This document shows positions 37,733 to 47,425 of a stretch of DNA of 64,000 bases, piece after piece. The position numbers and the translations under genes are program-made. Positions within the stretch are counted from its first letter, which is position 1. Each line of letters starts with the position of its first letter. Location of the stretch: positions 28,945 through 92,944 of the forward strand of contig VGZD01000002.1 in the NCBI GenBank assembly GCA_016872715.1, written 5' to 3'. The notes below the pieces were generated by a model. It ran no database searches and was not told the DNA's origin. It saw only the letters and a program-made list of their open reading frames with translations. The DNA comes from Planctomycetota bacterium (GTDB taxonomy: Bacteria > Planctomycetota > UBA1135 > GCA-002686595).

Positions 37733-38563
37733 ATGCACATCCACGTCGACCACGGATCGAACTTCTCCACCCTGCACCTGCGCGGCGAGTTCGACACCTT
37801 CTACTGCACCGCCTTTCAGAACGAAGTGTCGGCCCTGCAGAAGGCGGGCGTGCAGCGCGTGGTGCTCAACCTGCGCCTCGTCAAGTTCATCAACTCGACC
37901 GCGCTGGGCACGATCGTCAAGGTCTCCAAGCTGCTGAAGGCGCAGGGCGGTCGGCTCGTGATCGCGCGCCCCTCGGAGTTCGCCCGCGACATGATCACGA
38001 AGGTCGGCATCGACCGCATCGTGCCGGTGTGTGACACCGACGAGGCGGCCGAGTCCGCCGTGACGGGCGTCGCGGCGGCTCCCGCGTCCAAGTCCGGGTC
38101 CAATCCCGACGCCGAGTTGCCCGAGGACGAGAGCTCGGTCATCTTCAGCCCCACCGACGCCAACCGGATCGAGCACTTCCTGTCGCAGACGCGGCGCTTC
38201 AAGGACCTCGTGAACCCGGTTCACGGCCACCGCTTCGGCTCGAACTGGCGCGGCATCGGCCGCATGGCGCGGCTCGAGGAGTCCGGCCTGCACTTCTCGT
38301 GGAATGGCGGCGACACCGGCTTGGAGGTGTTCGCCATGGGCCAACTGCTCTCGATCGGCACCGAGCTCAAGGTCAAGTTCCGCCTGCCGCTGTTCCAGTC
38401 GGGCTTCTGCGAGGCGACGGCGGTCGTGGCTTCGGTCGAGGAGCGCGAGGGCGGCGTCAAGATCGGCGCCAACTTCACCAAGATCGAAGAGCGCACGCTG
38501 GCGGCGGTCGTGCAGTACTCGGCCGACATGAAGTACCTGAAGGACGAGCTGCGCAACGTCTGA
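37733..38563 (+). CDS. STAS domain fused to PilZ-like domain
   Basis: STAS-type RGEFDTFYCTAFQNEV...VVLNLRLVKFINSTALGTIVKVSKLLKAQGGRLVIARPS; C-terminal FxVxFRLP...GGVKIGANFTKI PilZ-like end. Confidence 0.7.
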   Translation: MHIHVDHGSNFSTLHLRGEFDTFYCTAFQNEVSALQKAGVQRVVLNLRLVKFINSTALGTIVKVSKLLKAQGGRLVIARPSEFARDMITKVGIDRIVPVCDTDEAAESAVTGVAAAPASKSGSNPDAELPEDESSVIFSPTDANRIEHFLSQTRRFKDLVNPVHGHRFGSNWRGIGRMARLEESGLHFSWNGGDTGLEVFAMGQLLSIGTELKVKFRLPLFQSGFCEATAVVASVEEREGGVKIGANFTKIEERTLAAVVQYSADMKYLKDELRNV

Positions 38564-38825
38564 GAGAGACCGCGTCCGCTCGTTGTCCCACGCGCCGCGC
38601 GCGAGGCTCCCGCCGCGGGGGACTCGCGCGCGGCAGTTTCTTCCAGAGCAGCCGCACCCCGACGAGCTTTCCGCCGCCCTGCGCTCGCTCCGGAAGGAGC
38701 TTCGAGTTCCGCGCGCCTCGTCCACGTTCGCGCGCGCTTTTTCCGCGCCGCGCTCAGGTCTGGCGGCCGACGTCCGAGAATTGCGTGAACTCGGCCCCAC
38801 GCCCCTCACGCACCGCCGCGACTCC

Positions 38826-39458
38826 ATGAGCCCCCGACCCACTCGACGCAAGCTCTCCCCCATCCCCGGCACCGAGCCCGCACGCCGCGCGCTGTTCATC
38901 GACCGCTGGGGAACGTTGATCGACCTGCCGCCGGGCGGCTTCGCCCCCTTCCTCGAGTGCCGCATCGCGCCGGGCGTCACGGACCTGCTGTTCCGCCTCT
39001 CGGGCGCGGGCTGGAACCTCTACCTCATCGGCAACGAAGACCTCGTGGCGAACGGTCGCGTGCGCGACGAGGAGTGGGCCAGCTTCGAGCGTTCGATGCT
39101 CGAGCACCTGCAAGGTCAGGGCGTGCGCATCGTGCGCAACTACGCCTGTCTCGAACATCCCACCGAAGGTGTCGGCGCCCACAAGCGCACCTCGGTCTTC
39201 CGGCTGCCGGACACCGGCATCTTCTTCCACGCCCGCCAGAACGACGGCGTGGCCGTCGAGCGCAGCTTCCTCGTCGGCGACAGCACGCTCGAGATCGCGG
39301 CAGGCGGCCGGGCGGGACTGCGCACCGTGGGCGTCGCCACGGGACGCGGATGCCGCGACGGCGAGTACGTGGTCGAGCCCGACATCCGCGCCACCGACCT
39401 ACGCGAGGCGCTCGAGTTCTTCCTCACCTCCGAGGTCGGATCGAGCAAGGCCGCCTGA
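38826..39458 (+). CDS. HAD-family protein related to GmhB/HisB-N with altered DxD motif
   Basis: ALFIDRWGTLIDLPPG in place of FxDRDGT; VERSFLVGDSTLEIAAGGRAGLRTVGVATG motif-4-like segment. Confidence 0.7.
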   Translation: MSPRPTRRKLSPIPGTEPARRALFIDRWGTLIDLPPGGFAPFLECRIAPGVTDLLFRLSGAGWNLYLIGNEDLVANGRVRDEEWASFERSMLEHLQGQGVRIVRNYACLEHPTEGVGAHKRTSVFRLPDTGIFFHARQNDGVAVERSFLVGDSTLEIAAGGRAGLRTVGVATGRGCRDGEYVVEPDIRATDLREALEFFLTSEVGSSKAA

Positions 39459-39486
39459 TCCCAGCGGGCAGAGCAGCCTCCCCAGC

Positions 39487-39523
39487 AGCGCCTCTCTCTC
39501 AGGTTCCCTGAGAGCGGGGCGCT
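39487..39523. terminator. Bidirectional-type hairpin between convergent genes
   Basis: agcgcctctctctcagg-ttc-cctgagagcggggcgct: 17 bp stem with one wobble and one mismatch. Confidence 0.7.
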
Positions 39524-39557
39524 GCGCTCGTTCACCAGTCGCCGCGCCGCACGCGCC

Positions 39558-40247
39558 TCACCAGCCCGGACCCCAACCGCGCGCGGCGTTCGCGGAGGGA
39601 GCGGACCACGGCCAGTGGAAGCCGCGCCACGGACGCTCGCGCACGCTCGCCTGCAATCCCTGAGTCAGGGCGACACCCTCGGGCGCTCGCAGCTTGCCCG
39701 CCACGACGCGCGGACGTGGGTCCGAACCGAGGAGCCGCACGCGGGCGCCGGGCAGCACGGTCCACGGAGGGCGCACGGCCCCCGCGCTGGCGGGCGGCGA
39801 GAGCAAGAGCGGCGCGCCGGAGAGCAACTCCAGCTCGATCACATCGCCGCTGCCCTCGCGCAGCGTCAGCGCCCCGCGCGGGCACAACCCGCGCCAGCCG
39901 CTCGCGAGCTCGAATCGCAACGGACCCTCGCGCACTTCGACGGTCGCCCGTTCCAAGCGGCCGAAGTCGAACCAAAGACCCTGCCCCCGCGCGCGCGAGG
40001 GCTGCCAGCCGAGCGAGAGCGCGCCTTCGGCGTCGAGGCTCGCGCTCCCTAGCCACCGCATCCGCAGCCGAGAGAGCGTCGAGGACTCGAGATAGCCCGA
40101 CGTACCGTGAGTCCAGTCGCTCGCACCGCCCGAGAGGGTCTCCACGCCGTCCGCATGGGCCGCGCGCACGCGACCCGCGAGCACGTCGAGGCGCAGTCGG
40201 GGAGGATCGCCCACGAGGGCGCACAGCGAAACCGCGACCAGCCACAT
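39558..40247 (-). CDS. Secreted hypothetical protein
   Basis: N-terminal MWLVAVSLCALVGDPPRLRLDVLAGRVRAAHADG; no confident domain. Confidence 0.55.
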   Translation of the reverse strand: MWLVAVSLCALVGDPPRLRLDVLAGRVRAAHADGVETLSGGASDWTHGTSGYLESSTLSRLRMRWLGSASLDAEGALSLGWQPSRARGQGLWFDFGRLERATVEVREGPLRFELASGWRGLCPRGALTLREGSGDVIELELLSGAPLLLSPPASAGAVRPPWTVLPGARVRLLGSDPRPRVVAGKLRAPEGVALTQGLQASVRERPWRGFHWPWSAPSANAARGWGPGW

Positions 40248-40329
40248 GGAGCGTCTATCGAATCCACGCCGCGGCCGACCCCAAGCACGCGGCCAGAGCC
40301 CTCGAGCGGCGCGGAAAGAAATTCCGCGC

Positions 40330-41427
40330 TCAGGCGAAGGCGCGGCGCAGGGCCTCGGCGCGCAGGCGGTCGCGCTCCGTCGGCTCGACGAACTCCTTGG
40401 CGACGGCGCGCTGCGACTGCACTTGCAGGTGCGCCTTCTGAATCTGCACGCGCAGGCGGGCGAGCGTGCGCAGATCGAGCTCCGAACACAGCCCGAGCAA
40501 CTGCCCCAGCCGCAGGATCGAGAGGTGCGACAGTGCCGTCTCCGTGCTCATCGCGCGCGACGAACGCACCAGCCCCAGTGCCCGCGCCGCGCGGTCGGAA
40601 AGCTCTGGGCGCCGCGACTTGACGAGTTCCGCGCGCATCGAGCGCTCGAACGCCACGACCGCCGGCACGAGTTCGCGCAGCTCGGCGAGCAGCGACTCCT
40701 CGCTGCGCCCGAGCGTGACTTGATTGGAGAGCTGGTAGAAGTCGCCGAACGCACGCGAGCCCTCGCCGTACAGGCCGCGCACCGCCAAGCCCGTGCGCGC
40801 GGCGGCCGTGAAGACCTTTTCCAACTCGCTTTGGACCAGCGCGAGCGCGGGCAGGTGCAACATCACCGAGGCGCGCAGTCCCGTTCCGACGTTGGTCGGA
40901 CAGGCAGTCAGATAGCCGTGCTGCGTGCTCGTCGCGTACTTCAAGCGCGTCTCGATCTCGCGGTCGAGGGCGAGCGCGCGGGCAAAGGCCGCCTCCAGAT
41001 CGAAGCCCGCCTCCATCGACTGCAGACGCAGATGATCTTCCTCGTTGACCATCACCGACAGGCGCTCGTCGTCGCTGAAGGCAACTGCGCGGCCGATGCG
41101 AGCGGCGCGCTCCTCGGCGCTCGGCGCCAAGTCGCGGCTCACGAGGTGGCGCTCGCGCAAGAGCAGGCGCAGTACGTCCGACGACTCGGCGATGTCGATC
41201 CACTGCATGCGTCCGGCGCAGCCAAAGCTCTCGAGCGCGGGGCGCAGCTTGTTGGCGAGCTCGCGGGCGCGCTCGTCGGACAGCTTGGGGACGAACGGAT
41301 AGCCGTCCAAGTTGCGCGCGAGGCGCACGCGCGAGGAAATCACGACGTCGCTGGCGTCTCCGGCGGGAACGAGCCACGAGGCGACGCGCTCGGCGAGTCG
41401 AACGGGATCGAAGGCAGACGCGCTCAT
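40330..41427 (-). CDS. mcsB: Protein arginine kinase McsB-like (ATP:guanido phosphotransferase)
   Basis: VVISSRVRLARNLDGYPF, LSVMVNEEDHLRLQSM, LTACPTNVGTGLRASVMLHLPAL. Confidence 0.88.
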   Translation of the reverse strand: MSASAFDPVRLAERVASWLVPAGDASDVVISSRVRLARNLDGYPFVPKLSDERARELANKLRPALESFGCAGRMQWIDIAESSDVLRLLLRERHLVSRDLAPSAEERAARIGRAVAFSDDERLSVMVNEEDHLRLQSMEAGFDLEAAFARALALDREIETRLKYATSTQHGYLTACPTNVGTGLRASVMLHLPALALVQSELEKVFTAAARTGLAVRGLYGEGSRAFGDFYQLSNQVTLGRSEESLLAELRELVPAVVAFERSMRAELVKSRRPELSDRAARALGLVRSSRAMSTETALSHLSILRLGQLLGLCSELDLRTLARLRVQIQKAHLQVQSQRAVAKEFVEPTERDRLRAEALRRAFA

Positions 41428-41474
41428 GCGAGCGTACTAGGCTAGCGTCCTCGCTCCCTCGGGGCACCTCGACC

Positions 41475-43196
41475 ATGTACCTCGCACTGTGCCTCGCTGT
41501 CCTCGCGCAAGAATTCCCCGCGATCCTGTGGCGCTCGCGGCAGGAGCCGAGCGAGTTGCAGCGTGCCTTCGGCGCCGTGTGCGTGTCGCGGACCGACTCG
41601 GTCGAAGCGCTGGTCGCCTCGGACATCGAGTTCCTCGTCTTCAACGCCCCAGGTCGCGACGACTTGCACCTCGAGCGCGAGCAGACGCTCTGGCAGGAGC
41701 GCCGTCGGCGCTGGCTCCAGACGCGCGACCCTGCCCTGTGCCGCCGCGAACCGTGCCTCGCCGCCGCGGGAACGCTCGAGCGGCTGCGCGCCAAGCTCGC
41801 CGAGAGTCTCGCTAGCCGAGGCGGTGACGCGGGACTGGGCATCTCGCTGGGCGACGAAGTGGGACTGACGCCGGGCGGAGTGCCCGAGGAGGTCTGCACG
41901 TGCGAGACTTGCGAGCTCGAGTGGTCGGTTGCGCACGCGAACGAGACTCGGCCCGAGCTTCCGTCGCTGCGCGACATCGGCACCGACGCGACGCTGCGCG
42001 CGGTGTTCGATGGCGAGCTCGCGCCCAGCGCGCTGTGGCTCGCGCGCCGCGAGTTCCACCAGACCCAGCTGCTCTCCACTCTCGGGCAACTCGCCCAGCT
42101 CGTGCGCGCCAAGGGAAAGCCGGTCGGCCTGCTCGGCATGTCGGGCCAGAGCGCGTTCGGCGGCGTCGCGGTCGAACGCATTCTCCCCGCGCTCGATTTT
42201 GTGGAGTGCTACCGCGTCGGCAACGCCCGCGATCTCGCCTTCACTCTGCGTGGCCCGAGCCAGCGCGTGTACCTGACGGTGTTTTCCAACGAGGGGCCGA
42301 GCGCGGCGGCGTGGTCGGTTTGGGAGCACTGGATGCACGGTGGGGACGGAATCTTCGTGTGGAGCGAAGAGGATCTGGAGCACGCGGCGGCGGAGAGCGC
42401 GCGCTTGCTCGCGACCCTCGCTCACGTCCGCGCCCTGCCGCCCCATCGGCCGCGCCCGAGCGGCATCGCCATCGCCCATTCCGGTCGCGCCGTCGCGGCC
42501 GGATGGCTGCGCGATGCACTCCTCGACGGGGCCACCTGGCCGCAACGCTTCCCGAGCTGGCAGGAACAGCACGGCCGCGTCGAGCGCGCGCGAGCGCGCT
42601 GGTTCGACTTCGCGCGCTGCGCGGGAGCGATGCCCGGAGCGCTCCCCATCGAGAGCCTCGCGCCGAGCGATGCGGCGCGCTTTCCGCTGCTGGTGCTGAG
42701 CGAGCTGCTGGTGCTTTCCTCGGACGATCTCGCGCGCCTCGCCGCGTATCGCCGCGCCGGCGGCACGCTCGTGATCGACGGCGAGTTCGGCTGGACGGAC
42801 GGCCTTGGACATGCGCTCGAAGGCAGCGCGCGGCGCGAACTGTTGGAGCATGGCCCCGTGTTCGAGCCTCCCGCCGGATTGGAGCTGCGCCTCGGTGGGC
42901 AACCGATCACGACGGAACAACGCGCGTGGCTCGTCGAACGGAAGGTGGAGCTCTCGCCGCTGATGCCAGCAGCAAAAGAGAACGCCGCGCCGTGGCTCGT
43001 CACGTGGAGCGCCACGAATCGCGGCGCTCGACTGGCCTTTCTGCCGTCCTCGCCCGCAAGCGGCGGGACCCCGTTGCGCTTCGAGCCCCTCGCGAACTGC
43101 GAGCTGCGCTGGCTGCATCCGCCCGACGCGAGCGGCTGGAGCGCGGTGCTCGCCGACGGCGAGGCGGCCGTGGTCGAACTTGCGCGCAAACCCTGA
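41475..43196 (+). CDS. Secreted hypothetical protein, possibly glycoside-hydrolase-like
   Basis: GISLGDEVGL, CTCETC, GGDGIFVWSEED; C-terminal VLSSDDLARLAAYRRAGGTLVIDGEFGW resembles a beta-galactosidase trimerisation-type domain. Confidence 0.45.
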   Translation: MYLALCLAVLAQEFPAILWRSRQEPSELQRAFGAVCVSRTDSVEALVASDIEFLVFNAPGRDDLHLEREQTLWQERRRRWLQTRDPALCRREPCLAAAGTLERLRAKLAESLASRGGDAGLGISLGDEVGLTPGGVPEEVCTCETCELEWSVAHANETRPELPSLRDIGTDATLRAVFDGELAPSALWLARREFHQTQLLSTLGQLAQLVRAKGKPVGLLGMSGQSAFGGVAVERILPALDFVECYRVGNARDLAFTLRGPSQRVYLTVFSNEGPSAAAWSVWEHWMHGGDGIFVWSEEDLEHAAAESARLLATLAHVRALPPHRPRPSGIAIAHSGRAVAAGWLRDALLDGATWPQRFPSWQEQHGRVERARARWFDFARCAGAMPGALPIESLAPSDAARFPLLVLSELLVLSSDDLARLAAYRRAGGTLVIDGEFGWTDGLGHALEGSARRELLEHGPVFEPPAGLELRLGGQPITTEQRAWLVERKVELSPLMPAAKENAAPWLVTWSATNRGARLAFLPSSPASGGTPLRFEPLANCELRWLHPPDASGWSAVLADGEAAVVELARKP

Positions 43197-43198
43197 CG

Positions 43199-44296
43199 TC
43201 ACTCGCGAGCGCCGCGGAGCTCGAGCTCACGGATCCGCGCCTTGAGCGCCTCGATCTGGGCCTGCAACTGCTCGCCGCGAGCCGCGTGGTGCACGCGCCC
43301 TTCTTCGCTCGACTGGTACGCGCCGCGCAGGTGCTCGCTGTAGGCGCGGGCTTCCGTCAGCTCCTGACGGACTCTGGCGAGGGTTTCCTCCACGCTCGCG
43401 TGCAGCCCCTGCCAGCGCTCCAGCTCGCGCCGGTAGCTCTGGATCGTGCGCTCGCCCTCGCCGCGCACGGCGTGCCACCAGTTGCGCTCGCGATCGAAGT
43501 GCACGAGTTCCCCGAGCATGTCGAACGTGGCGCGCAGGGCACCCTCGGGAGCGACGGGCTTGGCGAGCAGATCCTCCACGCGCGGCAGGCTCGTGCCCGC
43601 CAAAGCCGCGACGATCACGTGGCGGTACACCGGCTCCGCATGATCGGATGCGTACAGCTCGGCATTGTAGAAACGCTGAAAATCACGCGCGATTGGGCGC
43701 AGCGCCGGATCGTAGTCCATGTACATCGACAGGCACTGCAACACGAGCCAGCGATCGAGGTTGCCGTGCGGAATCGACTGCACGCGCGCGCCGCCGCGAG
43801 CGAGCGCCGCCTCCACTTCCGCGCGCACGGGCAGAGTGTGGTGGCGGTGTTCGTCGAGATAGCGGTGTCGCTCGCCGAGCTTGCGCTCGAGGAACTGCTG
43901 CAACAGCTCCTCGGCCTGCTCCACTCGCGGATGAGCGTAGGGTCCCGCCAGAATCACCCAGCCGCGCGCCACGCGCCGCGCTTCCGAGACGAACGCCTCA
44001 CGCAACGGCACCGGCACGTGCTCGAGCGTGTCGAACGCACACACGGCATCGAACGCGCCGTCCTGAAAGGGCAAGCGACTTCCGTCGCCGAGCACCAGCC
44101 CGCTGCTCGCACTCGGCTCGACATCGACGAGGTCGATGCGCACGTCGGGGAGGAACTCGCGCAGCACGGCCGTGCGTCCACCGACATCGAGCACGCGCAG
44201 CGCGGGACCCTCGCCGCGCAGTTGGCGCAACAGGTCCGACACCAGCCGGTAGCGCTGGTACTGGTCGAACGGCAGCGCGAGGACGTCGGCGCTCAC
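43199..44296 (-). CDS. Class I methyltransferase with C-terminal coiled coil
   Basis: LRVLDVGGRTAVLREFLPDVRIDLVDVEPS...FDAVCAFDTLEHVPVPLREAFVSEARRV; last ~110 residues coiled-coil-like. ATGA overlap with the Wzt-like gene. Confidence 0.75.
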   Translation of the reverse strand: MSADVLALPFDQYQRYRLVSDLLRQLRGEGPALRVLDVGGRTAVLREFLPDVRIDLVDVEPSASSGLVLGDGSRLPFQDGAFDAVCAFDTLEHVPVPLREAFVSEARRVARGWVILAGPYAHPRVEQAEELLQQFLERKLGERHRYLDEHRHHTLPVRAEVEAALARGGARVQSIPHGNLDRWLVLQCLSMYMDYDPALRPIARDFQRFYNAELYASDHAEPVYRHVIVAALAGTSLPRVEDLLAKPVAPEGALRATFDMLGELVHFDRERNWWHAVRGEGERTIQSYRRELERWQGLHASVEETLARVRQELTEARAYSEHLRGAYQSSEEGRVHHAARGEQLQAQIEALKARIRELELRGARE

Positions 44297-45591
44297 CTCG
44301 CCGACTCCAGCTCGCTGGTGCCCGAGGGTCCGCGCCGCGTCAGCTTCCAGCGCGACGGCACCTGAATCAGGCCGTGCTGCGCTCGGTCGACGTCGAGCAC
44401 CTCGAAGGTGAGCACGTGCTCGCGATGATCGATCGCCGTCGGCGCGGGCTTCGAATGGTCGTACAGGAACAGCGTCAGGTAGTACGGACCATGTTGCAGC
44501 GGCATGCGCTCGACGAAGATCTCGACCTCGCCCGCGTCGCCCGGAACGACGCGCTGCAGCTCGATCGGCTGTTCACGCCATTGGTGGTTCGAGCCGTTCA
44601 AGTACGTGCCATCGGTGCGGTACAGACCCACGCCGAACACGGGATTGGCGCACTCGCGGTGCGCCTTCCACTGCATGCGGATCGAGTACGGCCGACCCGT
44701 CTGGATCACGTGCGTCGGGGCACGCTGCTCGTCGAGCATCTCGAAATGCGTGACTTCGACTTCGCCCGTACCCCAACGCGGATACTCGCTCTTGCCGCGG
44801 TGCACCATCGACAGCCGTTCGTTGCCGCGCGCCTTCGCCCGCTTCAGGTAGGTGTCGGTGACCTGTTCGGCGGTCCCCTGCTCGAGGACCTTGCCCTGAT
44901 CCATCAGCACGACCCACTTGCACATGGATTTGACCGCACCGATGTCGTGGCTGACGAACACGACGGTCTTGCCCTGCTCCCGGATTTCGTTGAGGCGGTT
45001 CGTGCACTTGCCGCGGAAGTGCTCGTCCCCCACCGAGAGCGCCTCGTCGATGACCAGAATGTCGGGATCGACGGTCGCGGCCACCGAGAAGCCGAGCCGC
45101 ACGTACATGCCCGAGCTGTAGGTCTTGACCGGACGGTCGATGAAGTCTCCGAGCTCGCTGAAGTCGACGATGCGCTGGAACCGCTCCGCCGTTTCCTCGG
45201 GCGTCATGCCGAGGATCGCGCAGTTGAGCCGGATGTTCTCGCGGCCCGTGAACTCGGGGTGGAATCCCGCGCCGAGCTCGAGCAGCGAGGCGATGCGGCC
45301 CTGCACTTCGACGCGGCCCGTCGACGGCGAGGTGATGCCGGTGAGCAATTTGAGCAGCGAGCTCTTGCCCGCGCCGTTCTCGCCGATGATCCCGACCGTG
45401 CTGCCGTGCGGAATGTCGAGGTACACGTTCCGCACCGCCCAGAATTCCTCATAGCTGCGCGATTGGAACAGGACATCCCACAGGCGGTGGATGGGCTTGC
45501 GGTAGATGCGATAGCACTTCGAGAGGTTCTCGGCGTAGATCGCGCTCGAGCGCTCGCGCCCGCCTGCCAGCCCTGCGTTCTGGGTGCTCAT
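44293..45591 (-). CDS. Polysaccharide ABC exporter ATPase (Wzt-like) with C-terminal extension
   Basis: Walker A GENGAGKSS, signature KTYSSGMYVRLGFSVA, Walker B ILVIDEALSVGD; ~180 residue Wzt-C-like end. Confidence 0.9.
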   Translation of the reverse strand: MSTQNAGLAGGRERSSAIYAENLSKCYRIYRKPIHRLWDVLFQSRSYEEFWAVRNVYLDIPHGSTVGIIGENGAGKSSLLKLLTGITSPSTGRVEVQGRIASLLELGAGFHPEFTGRENIRLNCAILGMTPEETAERFQRIVDFSELGDFIDRPVKTYSSGMYVRLGFSVAATVDPDILVIDEALSVGDEHFRGKCTNRLNEIREQGKTVVFVSHDIGAVKSMCKWVVLMDQGKVLEQGTAEQVTDTYLKRAKARGNERLSMVHRGKSEYPRWGTGEVEVTHFEMLDEQRAPTHVIQTGRPYSIRMQWKAHRECANPVFGVGLYRTDGTYLNGSNHQWREQPIELQRVVPGDAGEVEIFVERMPLQHGPYYLTLFLYDHSKPAPTAIDHREHVLTFEVLDVDRAQHGLIQVPSRWKLTRRGPSGTSELESAR

Positions 45592-45598
45592 GGTGCGC

Positions 45599-46474
45599 CT
45601 AGAGGAAGTCCGCGAAGCGGTGGCGGGCCTTGAAGAACAAGCGCGTCCCCAGCCACAGGGAGACGAACGCCACGAGCGCGAGCTTGGCGAGCACGAGTGG
45701 CGAGGGAAAATGGCCGAACAGCAGCGCGCCGCGGTATGCATCCACCAGCCAAGCCATCGGATTGAGGTCCACGACCCAGCCGTAACCGCGCTCGCGCACG
45801 AGCGACTGCGGATAGAAGATCGGCGTGCCGAACATCCAGATCGTGATGAAGGCCGACGTGAAATGGCCGACGTCGCGGACGAGCAGGTTGAGCGTCGCGA
45901 GCAGATATCCCAGTCCGGCGGAGAAGCCGACGTGCAGCGCGAGCAGGAGCGGCAGGGTCAGGTACGAAAGCCCCACTCGCAGCGGCTCGAACGCGGGCTC
46001 CGACGGCTCGGGGATCCAGCCCGGAGGCGTCGGGTCCGCGGCGGGAAAGGCATAGCCGAACACCAGCGTGCCGAGCAGCACGAACCCCAGGCCGATCAGC
46101 AGGTTGAACAACGCCGACACGGAGACGTAGGCGGGCAGGATCTCGCTGGGGAACACGATCTTCTTGATCAGGTTGCCGTTCTCGACGAGCGTTCCCGTGC
46201 AGCGCGAGACGATCTCCGCGTGGCAGCCCCACGTGACGATGCCGAGGTACATCATCAAGACGACCTCTGAATCAGGCTGAAAATCGCTCCAGCGGCTCTT
46301 CAGCACGAAGCTGAACACGAACGTGTACGTCGCGAGGCTGAGCAGCGGATTGACGAGCGACCAGAAGAACCCGGCCGTCGATCCGATGTAGCGACCCTTC
46401 AGGTCCTTCTCGACGAAGTTCTTCACCAGCGGAGCGTGGCGACGCAGCGAGTGGTAGAGGCGCACGAACTCCAT
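45599..46474 (-). CDS. Polysaccharide ABC exporter permease (Wzm-like)
   Basis: NFVEKDLKGRYIGSTAGFFWSLVNPLLSLATYTFVFSFVLKSRW; ABC-2 permease layout. Confidence 0.9.
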   Translation of the reverse strand: MEFVRLYHSLRRHAPLVKNFVEKDLKGRYIGSTAGFFWSLVNPLLSLATYTFVFSFVLKSRWSDFQPDSEVVLMMYLGIVTWGCHAEIVSRCTGTLVENGNLIKKIVFPSEILPAYVSVSALFNLLIGLGFVLLGTLVFGYAFPAADPTPPGWIPEPSEPAFEPLRVGLSYLTLPLLLALHVGFSAGLGYLLATLNLLVRDVGHFTSAFITIWMFGTPIFYPQSLVRERGYGWVVDLNPMAWLVDAYRGALLFGHFPSPLVLAKLALVAFVSLWLGTRLFFKARHRFADFL

Positions 46475-46476
46475 GG

Positions 46477-47388
46477 CTAGATGATGCGCTTCCCCATCGC
46501 GGAGAGGGCCAATTGCACGGCGAACTCGGCCGTCTTGTTGCGCTCGTCGAGAATCGGGTTGATCTCGGTGATTTCGAGGCCGAGCAGTTTGCCCGACTCG
46601 AACGCGTGCTCCATCACCAAGTGCGACTCGCGCAGGTTGGTTCCGCCTGCGACCGGCGTGCCGACGCCCGGCGCGACGTTGGGATCCGTGCCGTCCATGT
46701 CGAAGGACAGGTGAAAGCCACAGGTGCCGTCCATCGCGATCGCGAGCGCGCGGCGCATGATCTCGTTCATGCCCCACATGTCGATGTCGCGCATCGTGAA
46801 GACCTTCACGCCGGTCGATTTGATCTCCTCGCGCTCGAACTGGTCGAGGTCACGCACGCCCACGATCACTGCATTGCGCGGCTCGACCATCGGAACGACA
46901 TCGCCGAGTCCGACGAGCTCCGGTGCGCCGCGCCCGAGGATCGCGGCGCACGGCATGCCGTGGATGTTGCCGGAAGGCGAGGTTTCGGGCGTGTTCATGT
47001 CGCCGTGAGCGTCGAACCAGATCAGCCCGACGCGCTGGTTGCGGCGGTGATGGTAGGAGCTGATCGCAGCCACGGTTCCCACCGCAATCGAGTGGTCACC
47101 ACCGATGACGAGCGGGAACGCACCGTCTTCGAGCACCTTCTCGACCTTCACTCGCAAGCGCTGGCAGGCGCGCGAGATCTCGCCCAGAAAGCGCGCGCGC
47201 GGATCGCGCGGCTCGCGCGACTCGGGCGCGGGCACCGCGAGGTTGCCGCGATCTTCGTACAGCAGTCCGAGCCGGCGAATGCCGTCCTCGAGCCCCGCGA
47301 TGCGGATCGCGCTCGGCCCCATGTCCACGCCACGGCGTCCCCCGCCGAGGTCCATGGGCACGCCGATCATCGCCACCTTGTTCAACAT
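46477..47388 (-). CDS. Arginase-family ureohydrolase
   Basis: MIGVPMDLGGGRRGVDMGPSAIR, VIGGDHSIAVG, WFDAHGDMNTP, HLSFDMDGTDP. Confidence 0.9.
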   Translation of the reverse strand: MLNKVAMIGVPMDLGGGRRGVDMGPSAIRIAGLEDGIRRLGLLYEDRGNLAVPAPESREPRDPRARFLGEISRACQRLRVKVEKVLEDGAFPLVIGGDHSIAVGTVAAISSYHHRRNQRVGLIWFDAHGDMNTPETSPSGNIHGMPCAAILGRGAPELVGLGDVVPMVEPRNAVIVGVRDLDQFEREEIKSTGVKVFTMRDIDMWGMNEIMRRALAIAMDGTCGFHLSFDMDGTDPNVAPGVGTPVAGGTNLRESHLVMEHAFESGKLLGLEITEINPILDERNKTAEFAVQLALSAMGKRII

Positions 47389-47425
47389 GCTGGGTTTCCG
47401 AGTGAGTTACGCCGCGAGCGCGTCC

